This document shows, one piece after another, positions 25,125 through 33,149 of a stretch of 64,000 nt of DNA (position 1 is the first letter of the stretch; each line of letters begins with the position of its first letter). The stretch lies in contig NZ_JAERRK010000010.1 in assembly GCF_016741775.1 (NCBI RefSeq), positions 62,001-126,000 on the forward strand, given 5' to 3'. The DNA is from Streptomyces actinomycinicus. Lineage in GTDB: Bacteria; Actinomycetota; Actinomycetes; Streptomycetales; Streptomycetaceae. The notes under the pieces are model-generated. The model searched no databases and was not told the DNA's origin. It was given only the letters and a program-made list of their open reading frames with translations. A program made the position numbers and the translations under genes.

Positions 25125-25820
25125 TCAGGTGCCCGGCTTGCGGCCGTACACGAAGACGTCGTCGCCGGTCTTCAGCAGCGACCAGTACTTCTTGGCGTCC
25201 TTGGTGGTCATGTTGACGCAGCCGTGCGAGCCCGGCGGGTTCCACATGCTCAGGCCCACCGAGTGGAAGGCCTGGCCGCCGTCGAAGAACTGGCTGTAGG
25301 GCATCGGCACGTCGTAGATGTCCGAGACGTGGTCGATGTCACGCCAGTAGATCTTCTTCAGACCGGTGCGGGTCTCGTAGCCGTCACGTCCGGTGCGCAC
25401 CGGCACCGGGCCGTAGACGAGCCGGTTGCCGTCCTGGATCCAGCTGAGCTGGAGCGTGAGGTTCACACAGGCGATCCGGCCCTTGTTCGTCGGGCACTTG
25501 CCGTCCTTGTTCGGCTTGTTCCCGACGGCCTTCTGCTTGTTCATGAGGTCCATCACGCCCCAGGTGACGGGTCCGGCGTAGCCGATGGCGGGCGTGATGC
25601 CGTGCTTGTTCTGGAAGGCCTGGATGGCCTTGCAGTCCGTGGCGGACTGCTTGCCGTCGACGGGCCGCCCCAGGAACTTCTCGACCTGCTTCTGGTACGG
25701 CCCGGCCTGTGTGGTGCAGCTTGCGGCCTGTGCCGGCGCCGCGGTCACGGCGAGCGCCAGCGGCGCCACCAGTCCCGTGACGCCCAGCGCGACGACGCCT
25801 CGTCTGCGTATGACCCCCAT
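25125..25820 (-). CDS. Secreted L,D-transpeptidase (YkuD) with peptidoglycan-binding region
   Basis: 231 residues. Signal peptide at 1-32 (MGVIRRRG, hydrophobic run, cut near AQA-AS). A region with peptidoglycan-binding-like sequence (QKQVEKFLGRPVDGKQSATDCKAIQAFQNKHGI, about 40-75) precedes the YkuD catalytic domain (about 110-231). HSVG...SHGCVNMTTKDAKKYW contains the catalytic Cys at about 201 with its preceding His and Gly. The enzyme makes 3-3 cross-links in, or attaches partners to, peptidoglycan outside the membrane. The ATG at 25820 follows AGAGG; longer frames upstream lack a ribosome site. Confidence 0.9.
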   Translation of the reverse strand: MGVIRRRGVVALGVTGLVAPLALAVTAAPAQAASCTTQAGPYQKQVEKFLGRPVDGKQSATDCKAIQAFQNKHGITPAIGYAGPVTWGVMDLMNKQKAVGNKPNKDGKCPTNKGRIACVNLTLQLSWIQDGNRLVYGPVPVRTGRDGYETRTGLKKIYWRDIDHVSDIYDVPMPYSQFFDGGQAFHSVGLSMWNPPGSHGCVNMTTKDAKKYWSLLKTGDDVFVYGRKPGT

Positions 25821-26071
25821 GAGTGCCTCTTCCCCTTCTCCCCTTGTCGGCCCAGGGCCTCCCCGGGTGTTCTCCGACGCGATTCCCGCGGTATCGGACA
25901 TCTAGACCCGGCCCGGCGGCTCATGGTTGTGTTTCCGGCCAGGCTGTGACGAAATGGTGAACTTTTTCACTGTGCGACCGGGTCAGGACTGCAGGGCGCC
26001 CGCCTCCGAGGACGTAGCCGGCCTACGGTCCACGCTGCGGCGCATGGACCTCGCCAGCGGGAGACACAGGC

Positions 26072-26660
26072 ATGTTCGAAACGGGGGGCACAGTAGTGCG
26101 AGACCAGCTTCTCGGGGGCCGTTACCGGTTGGTGCGGCAGCTCGGTGAGGGCGGAATGGGGCAGGTGTGGGAGGCACAGGACGAAACGCTGAGCCGACCT
26201 GTCGCAGTCAAGGTGATTTCGCTGCTCGCCGGTGGCGGAAGCCGCGGCGATGAGGCGCGCGCCAGGTTCCTGCGCGAGGCACGGATCACCGCTCAGCTGC
26301 AGCACCCAACATCGTGACCATCCACGACCTCGGCGAGACCGGCGCAGAGGACAGCAAAGTCCCATTCCTGGTGATGGAGCTGATCCGAGGTGAAGGCATG
26401 GACGCAATACTGCGCCGAGGCGCAGTCACCTTGTCCGACGCCGCACGATGGGGTGCGCAGATATGCGACGCGCTCGCTGAAGCGCACAACGCCGGAATCA
26501 TGCACCGGGACATCAAGCCCTCCAACACCCTCATCTTCCGGCAACGTGAAGGTCCTCGACTTCGGCATCGCGAGGGCGGCCGACCCCTACTCGACCGCGG
26601 ACCGCCTCACCCAGACCGGCTTCATCGTGGGCACACCCCCGTACATGGCCCCCGAGCAAA
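26072..26660 (+). pseudogene. Ser/Thr protein kinase (PknB type) relic: two frameshifts and truncation
   Basis: The ATG at 26072 opens a kinase N-lobe: GGRYRLVRQLGEGGMGQVWEAQDETLSRPVAVKVI, with the Gly loop and the ATP lysine. At about 26308 the frame breaks after LQHP; one C is missing from what should read 'HPNIVTIHDLGE', and the sequence continues in another frame with MELIRGEGMD and MHRDIKPSN (catalytic Asp and Asn). At about 26535 it shifts again into VKVLDFGIARAAD...GTPPYMAPEQ. After MAPEQ (about 26657) the similarity ends: no C-lobe, transmembrane or sensor part follows, and 55 bp later comes the stop of the opposing SDR gene. All catalytic motifs survive across three frames, so the decay is recent. 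Confidence 0.85.
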
Positions 26661-26714
26661 GAGCTGTCTCGGGATGCAGACGACTTCGGCCTGCACAAGT
26701 GGCTCGGCGCCCGT

Positions 26715-27629
26715 TCAGCGGTACCCGGTGACGTCCGCCGGCTTGCCCGTGTCCTGCACCTCGACCAGGTACCGCCAGGCGTCCGGCCGGCTGCCGTCGA
26801 GGTCGGTGTAGCCGTACACCTGGGCGAGCCCGCCGCTGGACAGCGACTGCCCGTTGAAACGGGCGACGTCCGGGTCGGCGGCGAGGGCCGCGACGGCACG
26901 ACCGGTGAAGCGCGGGGTCTCGGAGATGGCGAAGTGCGGTTCCCGGCGCAGGGCGTCCCGCCAGTTGTCCTCGCGGACGCCGTACGCCTCGAGCATGATC
27001 TCCGAGCGCATCCAGCCGGGGGTCAGGGCCACGGCCGTGGCGCCGCGCGGGCCCAGTTCGTGACCGAGGGCGAACGCCATGCGCAGGGCGGACGCCTTGG
27101 CGAGGTCGTAGAAGAAGTTCACGCGGTAGGTGTCACGGTTGTAGTCGGCGGTGCCGTCGGTGACCTCGACAACCAGGCCGCCGGGGCGGCGGAGCAGGAG
27201 CGGCAGGGCGTGGTGGCTGGTGACGGCGTGCGTCTCGACGGCGAGCCGGAGCAGTCTCAGCCCGTTGTCGAGGTCGTGCTCCCACACGGGGGTGTCCCAG
27301 GCGAAGAGCTTCTCGCCGCCCCAGATGTCGTTGACGAGCACGTCCAGGCCGTCCTGCTCTCCGGCGATGCGGTCCACCAGGTCCCGTACGGCGGACCTGT
27401 CCAGGTGGTCGGTGGGGACGGCGATGCCGCGTCCGCCGGCCGCGGTGACGAGGTCGGCGGTGTCCTCGATGGTCTCGGGGCGGTCGTACTCGGAGCGGTG
27501 GGCGCGGGTGCTGCGGCCGGTGACGTAGACGGTGGCGCCGGCCGCGCCGAGTTCCACGGCGATGCCCCGCCCGGCGCCCCGGGTCGCCCCGGCGACCAGC
27601 GCCACCTTGCCTTCGAGCGGTCCTGACAT
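26715..27629 (-). CDS. Short-chain dehydrogenase/reductase
   Basis: 304 residues. The Rossmann motif is VALVAGATRGAGRGIAVELG (about 9-28, TGxxxGxG variant with Ala), with NAD(P)-binding VTGRST, LVNDIW in place of the NNAG motif, and a YRVNFFYDLAKASALRMA segment where an SDR YxxxK would lie (Tyr and Lys offset: YDLAK). The C-terminal 70 residues (FTGRAVAALAADPDVARFNGQSLSSGGLAQVYGYTDLDG) match the 'SDR family oxidoreductase' type common in actinobacteria. Substrate unknown. The start is supported by CAGGAGG. It runs head-on into the kinase relic, which may have been truncated at this junction. Confidence 0.85.
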   Translation of the reverse strand: MSGPLEGKVALVAGATRGAGRGIAVELGAAGATVYVTGRSTRAHRSEYDRPETIEDTADLVTAAGGRGIAVPTDHLDRSAVRDLVDRIAGEQDGLDVLVNDIWGGEKLFAWDTPVWEHDLDNGLRLLRLAVETHAVTSHHALPLLLRRPGGLVVEVTDGTADYNRDTYRVNFFYDLAKASALRMAFALGHELGPRGATAVALTPGWMRSEIMLEAYGVREDNWRDALRREPHFAISETPRFTGRAVAALAADPDVARFNGQSLSSGGLAQVYGYTDLDGSRPDAWRYLVEVQDTGKPADVTGYR

Positions 27630-27755
27630 GTCCGGCCTCCTGTGCGGTACGAGTGCGGTGCTTCTCCACTGTCCCCAGGAAGCCGGACATCCTCTGTCGG
27701 GTTTTGCCCGCGAGACCGCGTGTCGTGCCGGGCGTCGTGCCGCGTGTCGTTTCAG

Positions 27756-27827
27756 GTGTCGCGTCGGGCGTTGTCTCAGGTGTCGCGTCGGGTGTCGTCT
27801 CAGGTGTCGCGTCGGGTGTCGTCTCAG
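27756..27827 (+). repeat. 24-bp perfect or near-perfect tandem array (3 units plus degenerate flanks)
   Basis: 27756-27779, 27780-27803 and 27804-27827 share GTGTCGCGTCGGGTGTCGTC + TCAG; the first has two substitutions, the others are identical. Degenerate partial copies precede (from about 27715) and follow. It occupies the spacer between the start of the SDR gene and the stop of the MBL gene. Confidence 0.9.
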
Positions 27828-27871
27828 GTGTCGTGCGCGCGGAACGTGCGTGGCCGGGGGGCGGGCGGGGC

Positions 27872-28501
27872 TCAGTGGCCGCGTGCGATCCACTCCTCCA
27901 GGTGGGGTGCCTCGGCGCCGATGGTCGTGGAATCCCCGTGGCCGGTGAGGACCTTGGTCTCCGGCGGGAGGGTGAGGAGCCGGTCGCGGATGGAGTCGAT
28001 GATCGTCGGGAAGTGGGAGTGGGAACGACCGGTGGCGCCCGGGCCGCCCTGGAAGAGGGTGTCCCCGGAGAAGACGGTGCCGAGGCCGGGGTCGTACAGG
28101 CACACGGCGCCCGGGGCGTGCCCTGGGGTGTGCAGCACGGTGAGGTCGGCCCCGGCCGCCTCGATGACCTGGCCGTCGAGGAGGTGCCGGTCGGGGTCGC
28201 GGTCCGGGTGGGTCTGCTTCCACAGCGGCAGGTCGTCGGGGTGCAGCCAGATGGTGGCGCCGGTGAGGTCGGCCAGTTCCGGCGCGGCGTTGACGTGGTC
28301 GTTGTGCGCGTGCGTGCACACGATGGCGATCAGGCGCCGGTCGTCGACGGCGTCGGCGATGGCCCGGGCGTCGTGGGCGGCGTCGATGACGATCACCTCC
28401 CGCTCGTCGCCGACGATCCACACGTTGTTCTCCACGTCCCAGGTGCCGCCGTCGAGGGTGAACTGCCCGGCGGTGACGAGACGTTCGATGCGCACGGTCA
28501 T
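27872..28501 (-). CDS. MBL-fold metallohydrolase (glyoxalase II-like), partner of mscR
   Basis: 209 residues. The metal site THAHNDHVNA (HxHxDH), a further His in HTPGHAPGAVCLY, the bridging Asp in VFSGDTLF and a late His in LTGHGDSTT make a complete binuclear MBL centre. The ATG overlaps the stop of the S-(hydroxymethyl)mycothiol dehydrogenase gene by 4 bp, so the two proteins are made together. That pairing is conserved in mycothiol-producing actinobacteria. It suggests the enzyme hydrolyses S-formylmycothiol, the product of MscR, to formate and mycothiol (inference from family and context). Cytoplasmic. Confidence 0.9.
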   Translation of the reverse strand: MTVRIERLVTAGQFTLDGGTWDVENNVWIVGDEREVIVIDAAHDARAIADAVDDRRLIAIVCTHAHNDHVNAAPELADLTGATIWLHPDDLPLWKQTHPDRDPDRHLLDGQVIEAAGADLTVLHTPGHAPGAVCLYDPGLGTVFSGDTLFQGGPGATGRSHSHFPTIIDSIRDRLLTLPPETKVLTGHGDSTTIGAEAPHLEEWIARGH

Positions 28502-29589
28502 CAGAACACCACCACCGAGCGCAGCACGTCGCCGTGGTGCATCCGCTCGAAGGCCTCTTCCACCTGGTCCAGTCGGATCGTCTCGGTGACGAACGCGTCG
28601 AGGGGCAGGCGGCCTTGGAGGTGGAGGTCGATGAGCATGGGGAAGTCGCGGGTGGGCAGGCAGTCCCCGTACCAGGAGGACTTCAGGGCGCCGCCGCGGC
28701 CGAAGACGTCGAGCAGGGGCAGTTCGAGTTTCATCTCGGGGGTGGGGACGCCCACGAGGACGACGGTGCCGGCGAGGTCGCGGGCGTAGAAGGCCTGCTG
28801 GTAGGTCTCGGGGCGGCCTACGGCCTCGACGACGACGTCGGCACCGAATCCGCCGGTCAGCTCGCGGATCGCCGCGACCGGGTCGGTCTCCTTGGAGTTG
28901 ACGGTGTGGGTGGCGCCCAGGGTCCGGGCCGTCTCCAGCTTGCGGTCGTCGATGTCCACGGCGATGATCTTCGCCGCGCCGGCCAGGTTCGATCCGGCGA
29001 TCGCCGCGCCGCCGACGCCGCCGCAGCCGATGACGGCGACCGAGTCGCCCCGGCCGACGCCGCCGGTGTTGATCGCGGCGCCGATGCCGGCCATCACTCC
29101 ACAGCCCAGCAGTCCCGCGACCGCCGGGGAGACGGCCGGATCGACCTTGGTGCACTGGCCGGCGGCGACCAGCGTCTTCTCGGCGAAGGCGCCGATGCCC
29201 AGGGCCGGGGAGAGTTCCTGCCCGGTGGCGGCGAGGGTCATCTTCTGCCGGGCGTTGTGGGTGTCGAAGCAGTACCAGGGGCGGCCGCGCAGACACGCCC
29301 GGCACTGTCCGCAGACCGCACGCCAGTTGAGGACGACGAAGTCACCGGGGGCGAGGTCGGTGACGCCTTCGCCGACCGACTCGACGACTCCGGAGGCCTC
29401 GTGACCGAGCAGGAAGGGGAAGTCGTCGGAGATGCCGCCCTGTTTGTAGTGCAGGTCGGTGTGGCAGACGCCGCAGGCCTGGATCTGTACGACGGCTTCG
29501 CCGGGGCCGGGGTCCGGCACCACGATCGTCTCGATGCGTACGGGCTCGTCCTTCCCCGGTGCGATCACGCCGCGGACTTCCTGCGCCAT
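28501..29589 (-). CDS. mscR: S-(hydroxymethyl)mycothiol dehydrogenase
   Basis: 362 residues, a class III zinc alcohol dehydrogenase. Catalytic zinc ligands are in ACGVCHTD and GHEASGVVESVGEGV; structural zinc cysteines in CGQCRACLRGRPWYC; the NAD-binding motif is IGCGGVGGAAIAGSNLAGA. The sequence MAQEVRGVIAPGKDEPVRIETIVVPDPGPGEAVVQ...YKQGGISDDFPFLLGHE is typical of the mycothiol-dependent formaldehyde dehydrogenases. It oxidises the formaldehyde-mycothiol adduct to S-formylmycothiol. It is followed immediately by its MBL partner (4-bp overlap). A perfect palindrome ACCGATCGGT lies 48 bp upstream of the start. Confidence 0.92.
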   Translation of the reverse strand: MAQEVRGVIAPGKDEPVRIETIVVPDPGPGEAVVQIQACGVCHTDLHYKQGGISDDFPFLLGHEASGVVESVGEGVTDLAPGDFVVLNWRAVCGQCRACLRGRPWYCFDTHNARQKMTLAATGQELSPALGIGAFAEKTLVAAGQCTKVDPAVSPAVAGLLGCGVMAGIGAAINTGGVGRGDSVAVIGCGGVGGAAIAGSNLAGAAKIIAVDIDDRKLETARTLGATHTVNSKETDPVAAIRELTGGFGADVVVEAVGRPETYQQAFYARDLAGTVVLVGVPTPEMKLELPLLDVFGRGGALKSSWYGDCLPTRDFPMLIDLHLQGRLPLDAFVTETIRLDQVEEAFERMHHGDVLRSVVVF

Positions 29590-29636
29590 GCTCTGGCCCC
29601 TTCCTTCGATTGCCTTCGTGGCCGACACTACGCGCG

Positions 29637-29646
29637 ACCGATCGGT
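29637..29646. promoter_or_regulatory. ACCGATCGGT palindrome upstream of mscR
   Basis: A perfect 10-bp dyad 48 bp before the mscR ATG, with CG flanks extending imperfect symmetry. The sequence type resembles TetR-family operators, but no regulator of this pair is encoded in the window. Short palindromes of this length occur by chance. Confidence 0.35.
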
Positions 29647-29828
29647 AGCGGGACGGGCCACGACGGTGATCGTGGATCTTTCCGGCCACGCGGCCACCGG
29701 GGATGCGCCTGCCGAACTCGCGCTGCGGGGTGTGCCGTTCGCGACAGGCCGTCCTGCTCGGGGTGGCCCGGTCGGTGCCGGGGGCGCCCCTGGCGGTGCC
29801 GGGCGGTGCCGGGCGGCCCGGGCAGCGG

Positions 29829-29859
29829 TGAGGGCCGCCCCCGGCGGGGGCGGCCCTCA
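29829..29859 (-). terminator. Strong hairpin terminator, perfect 14-bp stem, 3-nt loop
   Basis: TGAGGGCCGCCCCC pairs perfectly with GGGGGCGGCCCTCA. It lies 15 bp beyond the stop of the small secreted protein gene on the minus strand and is well placed as its terminator. Confidence 0.8.
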
Positions 29860-29873
29860 TGGCCGGGGCCGGG

Positions 29874-30176
29874 TCAGTGAACGGCGCCCACGAGGCCGAG
29901 CAGGGGCGCGGCGGGCGCGAGGACCTGCTCCACCTGGCTGAGCTGGTTCAGCTCCTTGAGGTGCTCGAGCGACTGCATCTGTTCGCTGACCCGCGGGACC
30001 CGGCCCTGCTGCGACTCGGGGATACCGCTGACGGCGAGCGTGTCGAGCATGGTCGGCGCGCCGAGCTTGCCGACGAGCGGTGCGCCGGCCTCGGCCGCGT
30101 TCGCCGACGGTACGGCGAGGCCGGCGATCCCGGCGGCCAGACCGACGGCGGCGGCGATACGTCGTGTTGAAATCAT
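29874..30176 (-). CDS. Small secreted protein, function unknown
   Basis: 100 residues. A clear Sec signal peptide (MISTRRIAAAVGLAAGIAGLA, cut near ANA-AEA at about 27) is followed by a 70-residue mature part rich in Leu, Glu and Gln (QMQSLEHLKELNQLSQVEQVL), which may form an amphipathic helix, and a hydrophobic end (APAAPLLGLVGAV). The absence of cysteines argues against chaplin or rodlin identity. Its own terminator follows. Family with known role not recognised. Confidence 0.7.
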   Translation of the reverse strand: MISTRRIAAAVGLAAGIAGLAVPSANAAEAGAPLVGKLGAPTMLDTLAVSGIPESQQGRVPRVSEQMQSLEHLKELNQLSQVEQVLAPAAPLLGLVGAVH

Positions 30177-30346
30177 GCTTCGTGCAACGGCGGCGGGCCC
30201 CGGCCGGACACGGGCTGTGGTCGGCGCTCACCCGTGAGGCGGAGCGGCCCGGCTGCGCTTGCCGGGACCGCCCGGGCGGAGGAGCCTCGGAGGAGGGGTC
30301 CGTGCGGCCCGCTCCGCGCCGGGCCGCGGGCCTGAAGGAGGTCACC

Positions 30347-30712
30347 ATGGGCACCGCGACGGGGTCCGTTTTCGGCACCGAGACACTGCGCCGGGCCATC
30401 GAGGGCAACACCGGCAACAACCTGCTGTCGCTCTACGCCGACGACGCCGAGATCCGCATCGTCGACCATGACAACCAGCCCAGTCACCCCACGGTCCTGC
30501 GCGGCCGGGGCAAGATCGCGGAGTTGCTGGACGACATCTACCGCCGCGACATGACGCACAAGCTGGAGCAGTGCGTCGTACAGGGAGACCGCGCCGCCTA
30601 CAGCGAGTCCTGCGAGTACGCGGACGGCACCCGGGTGCTCGCCGAGTCGATGGTCAGGCTGCGGGACGGCAAGATCGTCGACCAGCTGATCATCCAGGCC
30701 TGGGACGAGTAG
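30347..30712 (+). CDS. SnoaL-like / NTF2-fold small protein
   Basis: 121 residues with the compact NTF2-like pattern: LRRAIEGNTGNNLLSLYADDAEIRIVDH..., then VLRGRGKIAELLDDIYRRDMTHKLEQCVVQGDRAAYSESCEYADGTRVLAESMVRLRDGKIVDQLIIQAW. This matches the 'nuclear transport factor 2 family' of actinobacteria, which covers enzymes and small-ligand binders; no catalytic residues can be named safely. A strong AAGGAGG fixes the ATG start. It is divergent from the small secreted protein gene. Confidence 0.82.
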   Translation: MGTATGSVFGTETLRRAIEGNTGNNLLSLYADDAEIRIVDHDNQPSHPTVLRGRGKIAELLDDIYRRDMTHKLEQCVVQGDRAAYSESCEYADGTRVLAESMVRLRDGKIVDQLIIQAWDE

Positions 30713-31049
30713 GACGCGGCCAGGTGGTAGGACGCGGCCGGGTACGGCACCGTCCGGCGCTGGCGCGCGTGCGGCCCGCGGGGCAGGCCGGGCGGCGCTG
30801 ACCTCCCGGACGAAACCGGGCGACCGGGCGGCCAGGCGGCGCTGACCGGCCGGACGGTGCTGACCGGACGGTGTTGACCGGCCGGACGGTGCTGACCGGA
30901 CGGTGTTGACCGGCCGGATGGTGCCGCGAGCGCTCGGTTACGCTGTACGCGGGCCGTGACTGGCGCTGAGGTGGAGAACCACCGGGGAGCGGTCCGTGGT
31001 GGTTGCCGCGCGCCTGGGCGAGAGTCGATCCAGCTCAGGAGTGTGCAGC
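30713..31049. other. 337-bp spacer
   Basis: Contains the 32-bp array at 30841-30913 and GC-rich degenerate copies from about 30780. The folD promoter should lie at about 30920-31035 (a TACGCTGTACGC stretch at 30939). No gene seen. Confidence 0.5.
30841..30913 (+). repeat. 32-bp tandem array (about 2.3 units)
   Basis: Alternating 18-bp (GACCGGCCGGACGGTGCT) and 14-bp (GACCGGACGGTGTT) pieces form a 32-bp period. The second copy is nearly identical to the first, and a third starts at 30907. Degenerate copies extend upstream. Confidence 0.75.
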
Positions 31050-31898
31050 ATGACCCAGGCCCGCCTCATGGACGGCACCGCGCTCGCCCGCCGCGTCGTC
31101 GGGGAGACCGCGCAGCAGGCCGCCCGCATCACCGAACGCACCGGTACGGCACCATGTCTCGCGACCGTGCTGGTCGGCGAGGACCCGGCGTCCGTGACCT
31201 ACGTCCGCATGAAGCAGAACCGGTGCCGCGCGGCCGGCATCGCCTCCCGCCGCGTGGCCCTGCCCGCACACACGAGCACCGCCGAACTCGTGGGCACCCT
31301 GCGGGAGTTGTCGGCCGATCCGGGTGTGCACGGGATCCTGTTGCAGCACCCGGTGGGCGACCACGTCGACGAACGGGCCGCGTTCGAGGCCATCGCCCCG
31401 GAGAAGGACGTCGACGGCGTCACCTTCGCGTCGTTCGCGACGATGAGCTTCGGACTGCCGGGCTTCGTCTCGTGCACGCCCGGCGGCATCCTGCGACTGC
31501 TGGACGAGTACGGCGTCGACCCGGCCGGAAAGCGGGCCGTGGTGGTGGGCCGCAGCGCCATCCTCGGCAAGCCGGTGGGGATGCTGCTGCTGGCCCGGGA
31601 CGCGACGGTGACGTACTGCCACTCGCGCACCCGGGACCTGTCGGCGGCGGTCCGCGAGGCGGACATCGTCGTCGCCGCCGTCGGCCGGCCCCGGCTGATC
31701 CACGGGCAGGACCTCAAGCCCGGCGCGGTGGTGATCGACGCCGGGTACAACGCGGGCAACGTCGGCGACGTCGACTTCGACTCGGCCGTGGAGCGGGCTT
31801 CACTGATCACGCCGGTGCCGGGCGGGGTAGGTCCGATGACGATCGCGACGTTGCTGGAGCAGACCGTGGCGGCCGCCGCCCGGCAGCTCGGCGTGTGA
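31050..31898 (+). CDS. folD: FolD: methylene-THF dehydrogenase / methenyl-THF cyclohydrolase (divergent form)
   Basis: 282 residues. The catalytic lysine is in SVTYVRMKQNRCRAAGI, the active-site Gln in GILLQHPVG and Asp in PEKDVDGVT. The NADP Rossmann part has VVVGRSAILGKPVGMLLL, the end of the fold PVPGGVGPMTIATLL. It interconverts 5,10-methylene-, methenyl- and 10-formyl-tetrahydrofolate. Where ordinary FolD has QLPLP followed later by NxGxL, this copy has QHPVGDHVDE and FASFATMSFG, so it is probably a second, divergent FolD rather than the main housekeeping copy (inference). The stop abuts the stop of the convergent gene (TGA|TCA) with no spacer. Start fixed by AGGAG. Confidence 0.88.
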   Translation: MTQARLMDGTALARRVVGETAQQAARITERTGTAPCLATVLVGEDPASVTYVRMKQNRCRAAGIASRRVALPAHTSTAELVGTLRELSADPGVHGILLQHPVGDHVDERAAFEAIAPEKDVDGVTFASFATMSFGLPGFVSCTPGGILRLLDEYGVDPAGKRAVVVGRSAILGKPVGMLLLARDATVTYCHSRTRDLSAAVREADIVVAAVGRPRLIHGQDLKPGAVVIDAGYNAGNVGDVDFDSAVERASLITPVPGGVGPMTIATLLEQTVAAAARQLGV

Positions 31899-33149
31899 TC
31901 AGCGCATCCAGGCCCGGTACTGCATGAGGTCCCCGGCCCGCACACCGTACTCGGGATCGTCTTCGGTGGCGGTGTCCTCCATGCCGAGCACGGCACCGGT
32001 GCGCGGTTCCAGGATCAGCAGGCGGCGGATGCCTGCCCTCTGGTACTCGTAGGCGTGGCCGGGGCGGCCGAGGCGGTCGGTCACCTCGCCGGCCGGCCGC
32101 AGCCCGTCGGCCCGGGCGAGCAGCCGGACGAGGGCCGCCGACTCGCGGGCACCGAGGGTCCAGTGGTCGAGCAGTTCGCCCACGGCCTCCAGGAGTTCGG
32201 GGGTGCTCAGCGGGGCCGTGCCGCGGTGCCTCCCGGGGCGGACGACTTCGGTGAGGTAGGCGCGCAGGGCCGCCGCGGTGTGCGGCGGGGTCCCTTCGGG
32301 CGGGGCGTCGCTCCACATCGGCGGATAGGTGGTGCGGCTGACGACATGGCCGTCCGCCACCTCGCGCGGCTCGTCGCCGTCGTCGGTGAGGACCGGGCGG
32401 CCGGGCCTGCGCGGGTCGGTGGCCATGACCAGCTCCGTGTGGCTGCCGTCCGCCCGCCAGCGCACCACGCGCTCCTCGGGAAGCGTGACGGGGCGCTCGT
32501 CGTCGCGCAGGGCGACGCTCCACGACTGCACGTGCGTGCCCTTGCGCAGGCCCGGCGCGTGGTCCGCCGTGGCCGCGTCGGCCAGCGCGATCATTTCCTC
32601 CAGCGGCACGGGCCGGGACTGGAGGTGGACGGTCAGCGGCCGCGGCGCGGCGACGGCCGGTGAGGTGCTCGGGCCGCCGAGCACGGCGTCGACGGCGATC
32701 ACGAGGACGACGACGGTGGCGGCGAGGCCCCAGAGGAGCCGGGCGCGCGGGGTACGGCCGGGCGGTGCCGGCAACAGCCGGATCCGGCGCGGTGGACGCT
32801 CCACGTGCGGCCGCCGAAGCGGGAGCGCCGGACGGCGCCCGGGCAACAGCCGGGTGCGGCGCCGCGGAGAGTCGAACTCGGGCAACAGCCCACCACGAGC
32901 CCGTGGAGAGTCGCCCTCAGGCAACAGCCCACCACGAGCCCGCGAAGGATCGCCTTCGGGCGACAGCCCACCGCGGGGCCGCGAAGAGTCGGCTTCGGGC
33001 GACAGCCCACTGCGGGGCCGAGGGGGTTCTCCGTGCAGCAGCCGCTGGAGGCCCTGCTCGGCGCGCCGGTCCAGCGGACCGTCGCCGAGAGCGGGGCTGT
33101 CGGCCGGCACCGGGTTGGCGCGGCGCAGCAGTTCGAGTTCGTCAGCCAT
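31899..33149 (-). CDS. CU044_5270-type membrane protein, sigma-factor partner, with 13-residue tandem repeats
   Basis: 416 residues. The cytoplasmic N-terminus (1-137) begins MADELELLRRANPVPADSPALGD, the usual opening of this family. One membrane helix lies at about 139-158 and an extracytoplasmic domain of about 255 residues follows. The gene starts inside the last codons of the upstream sigma factor (8-bp overlap), so it is the sigma factor's partner and probably anti-sigma or signal-transmitting. Residues about 48-99 are four consecutive 13-residue repeats of the type GLxPExDSxRxRG, which lengthen the cytoplasmic linker. The extracytoplasmic end probably senses an envelope signal; its ligand is unknown. 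Confidence 0.8.
   Translation of the reverse strand: MADELELLRRANPVPADSPALGDGPLDRRAEQGLQRLLHGEPPRPRSGLSPEADSSRPRGGLSPEGDPSRARGGLLPEGDSPRARGGLLPEFDSPRRRTRLLPGRRPALPLRRPHVERPPRRIRLLPAPPGRTPRARLLWGLAATVVVLVIAVDAVLGGPSTSPAVAAPRPLTVHLQSRPVPLEEMIALADAATADHAPGLRKGTHVQSWSVALRDDERPVTLPEERVVRWRADGSHTELVMATDPRRPGRPVLTDDGDEPREVADGHVVSRTTYPPMWSDAPPEGTPPHTAAALRAYLTEVVRPGRHRGTAPLSTPELLEAVGELLDHWTLGARESAALVRLLARADGLRPAGEVTDRLGRPGHAYEYQRAGIRRLLILEPRTGAVLGMEDTATEDDPEYGVRAGDLMQYRAWMR
32853..33008 (-). repeat. 39-bp in-frame tandem array (4 units) in the sigma-partner gene
   Basis: Four successive 39-bp units encode GLSPEADSSRPRG, GLSPEGDPSRARG, GLLPEGDSPRARG and GLLPEFDSPRRRT, with a partial fifth (RLLPG). Nucleotide identity between neighbours is high, so the expansion is recent. 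Confidence 0.9.

Noticed and set aside
26072..26660. Functional short kinase
   Set aside because: Motifs are in three different frames; no single product could contain the Gly loop and the catalytic loop.
29637..29646. Confirmed TetR operator at mscR
   Set aside because: A 10-bp palindrome alone is too short for a firm call and no cognate regulator adjoins it.
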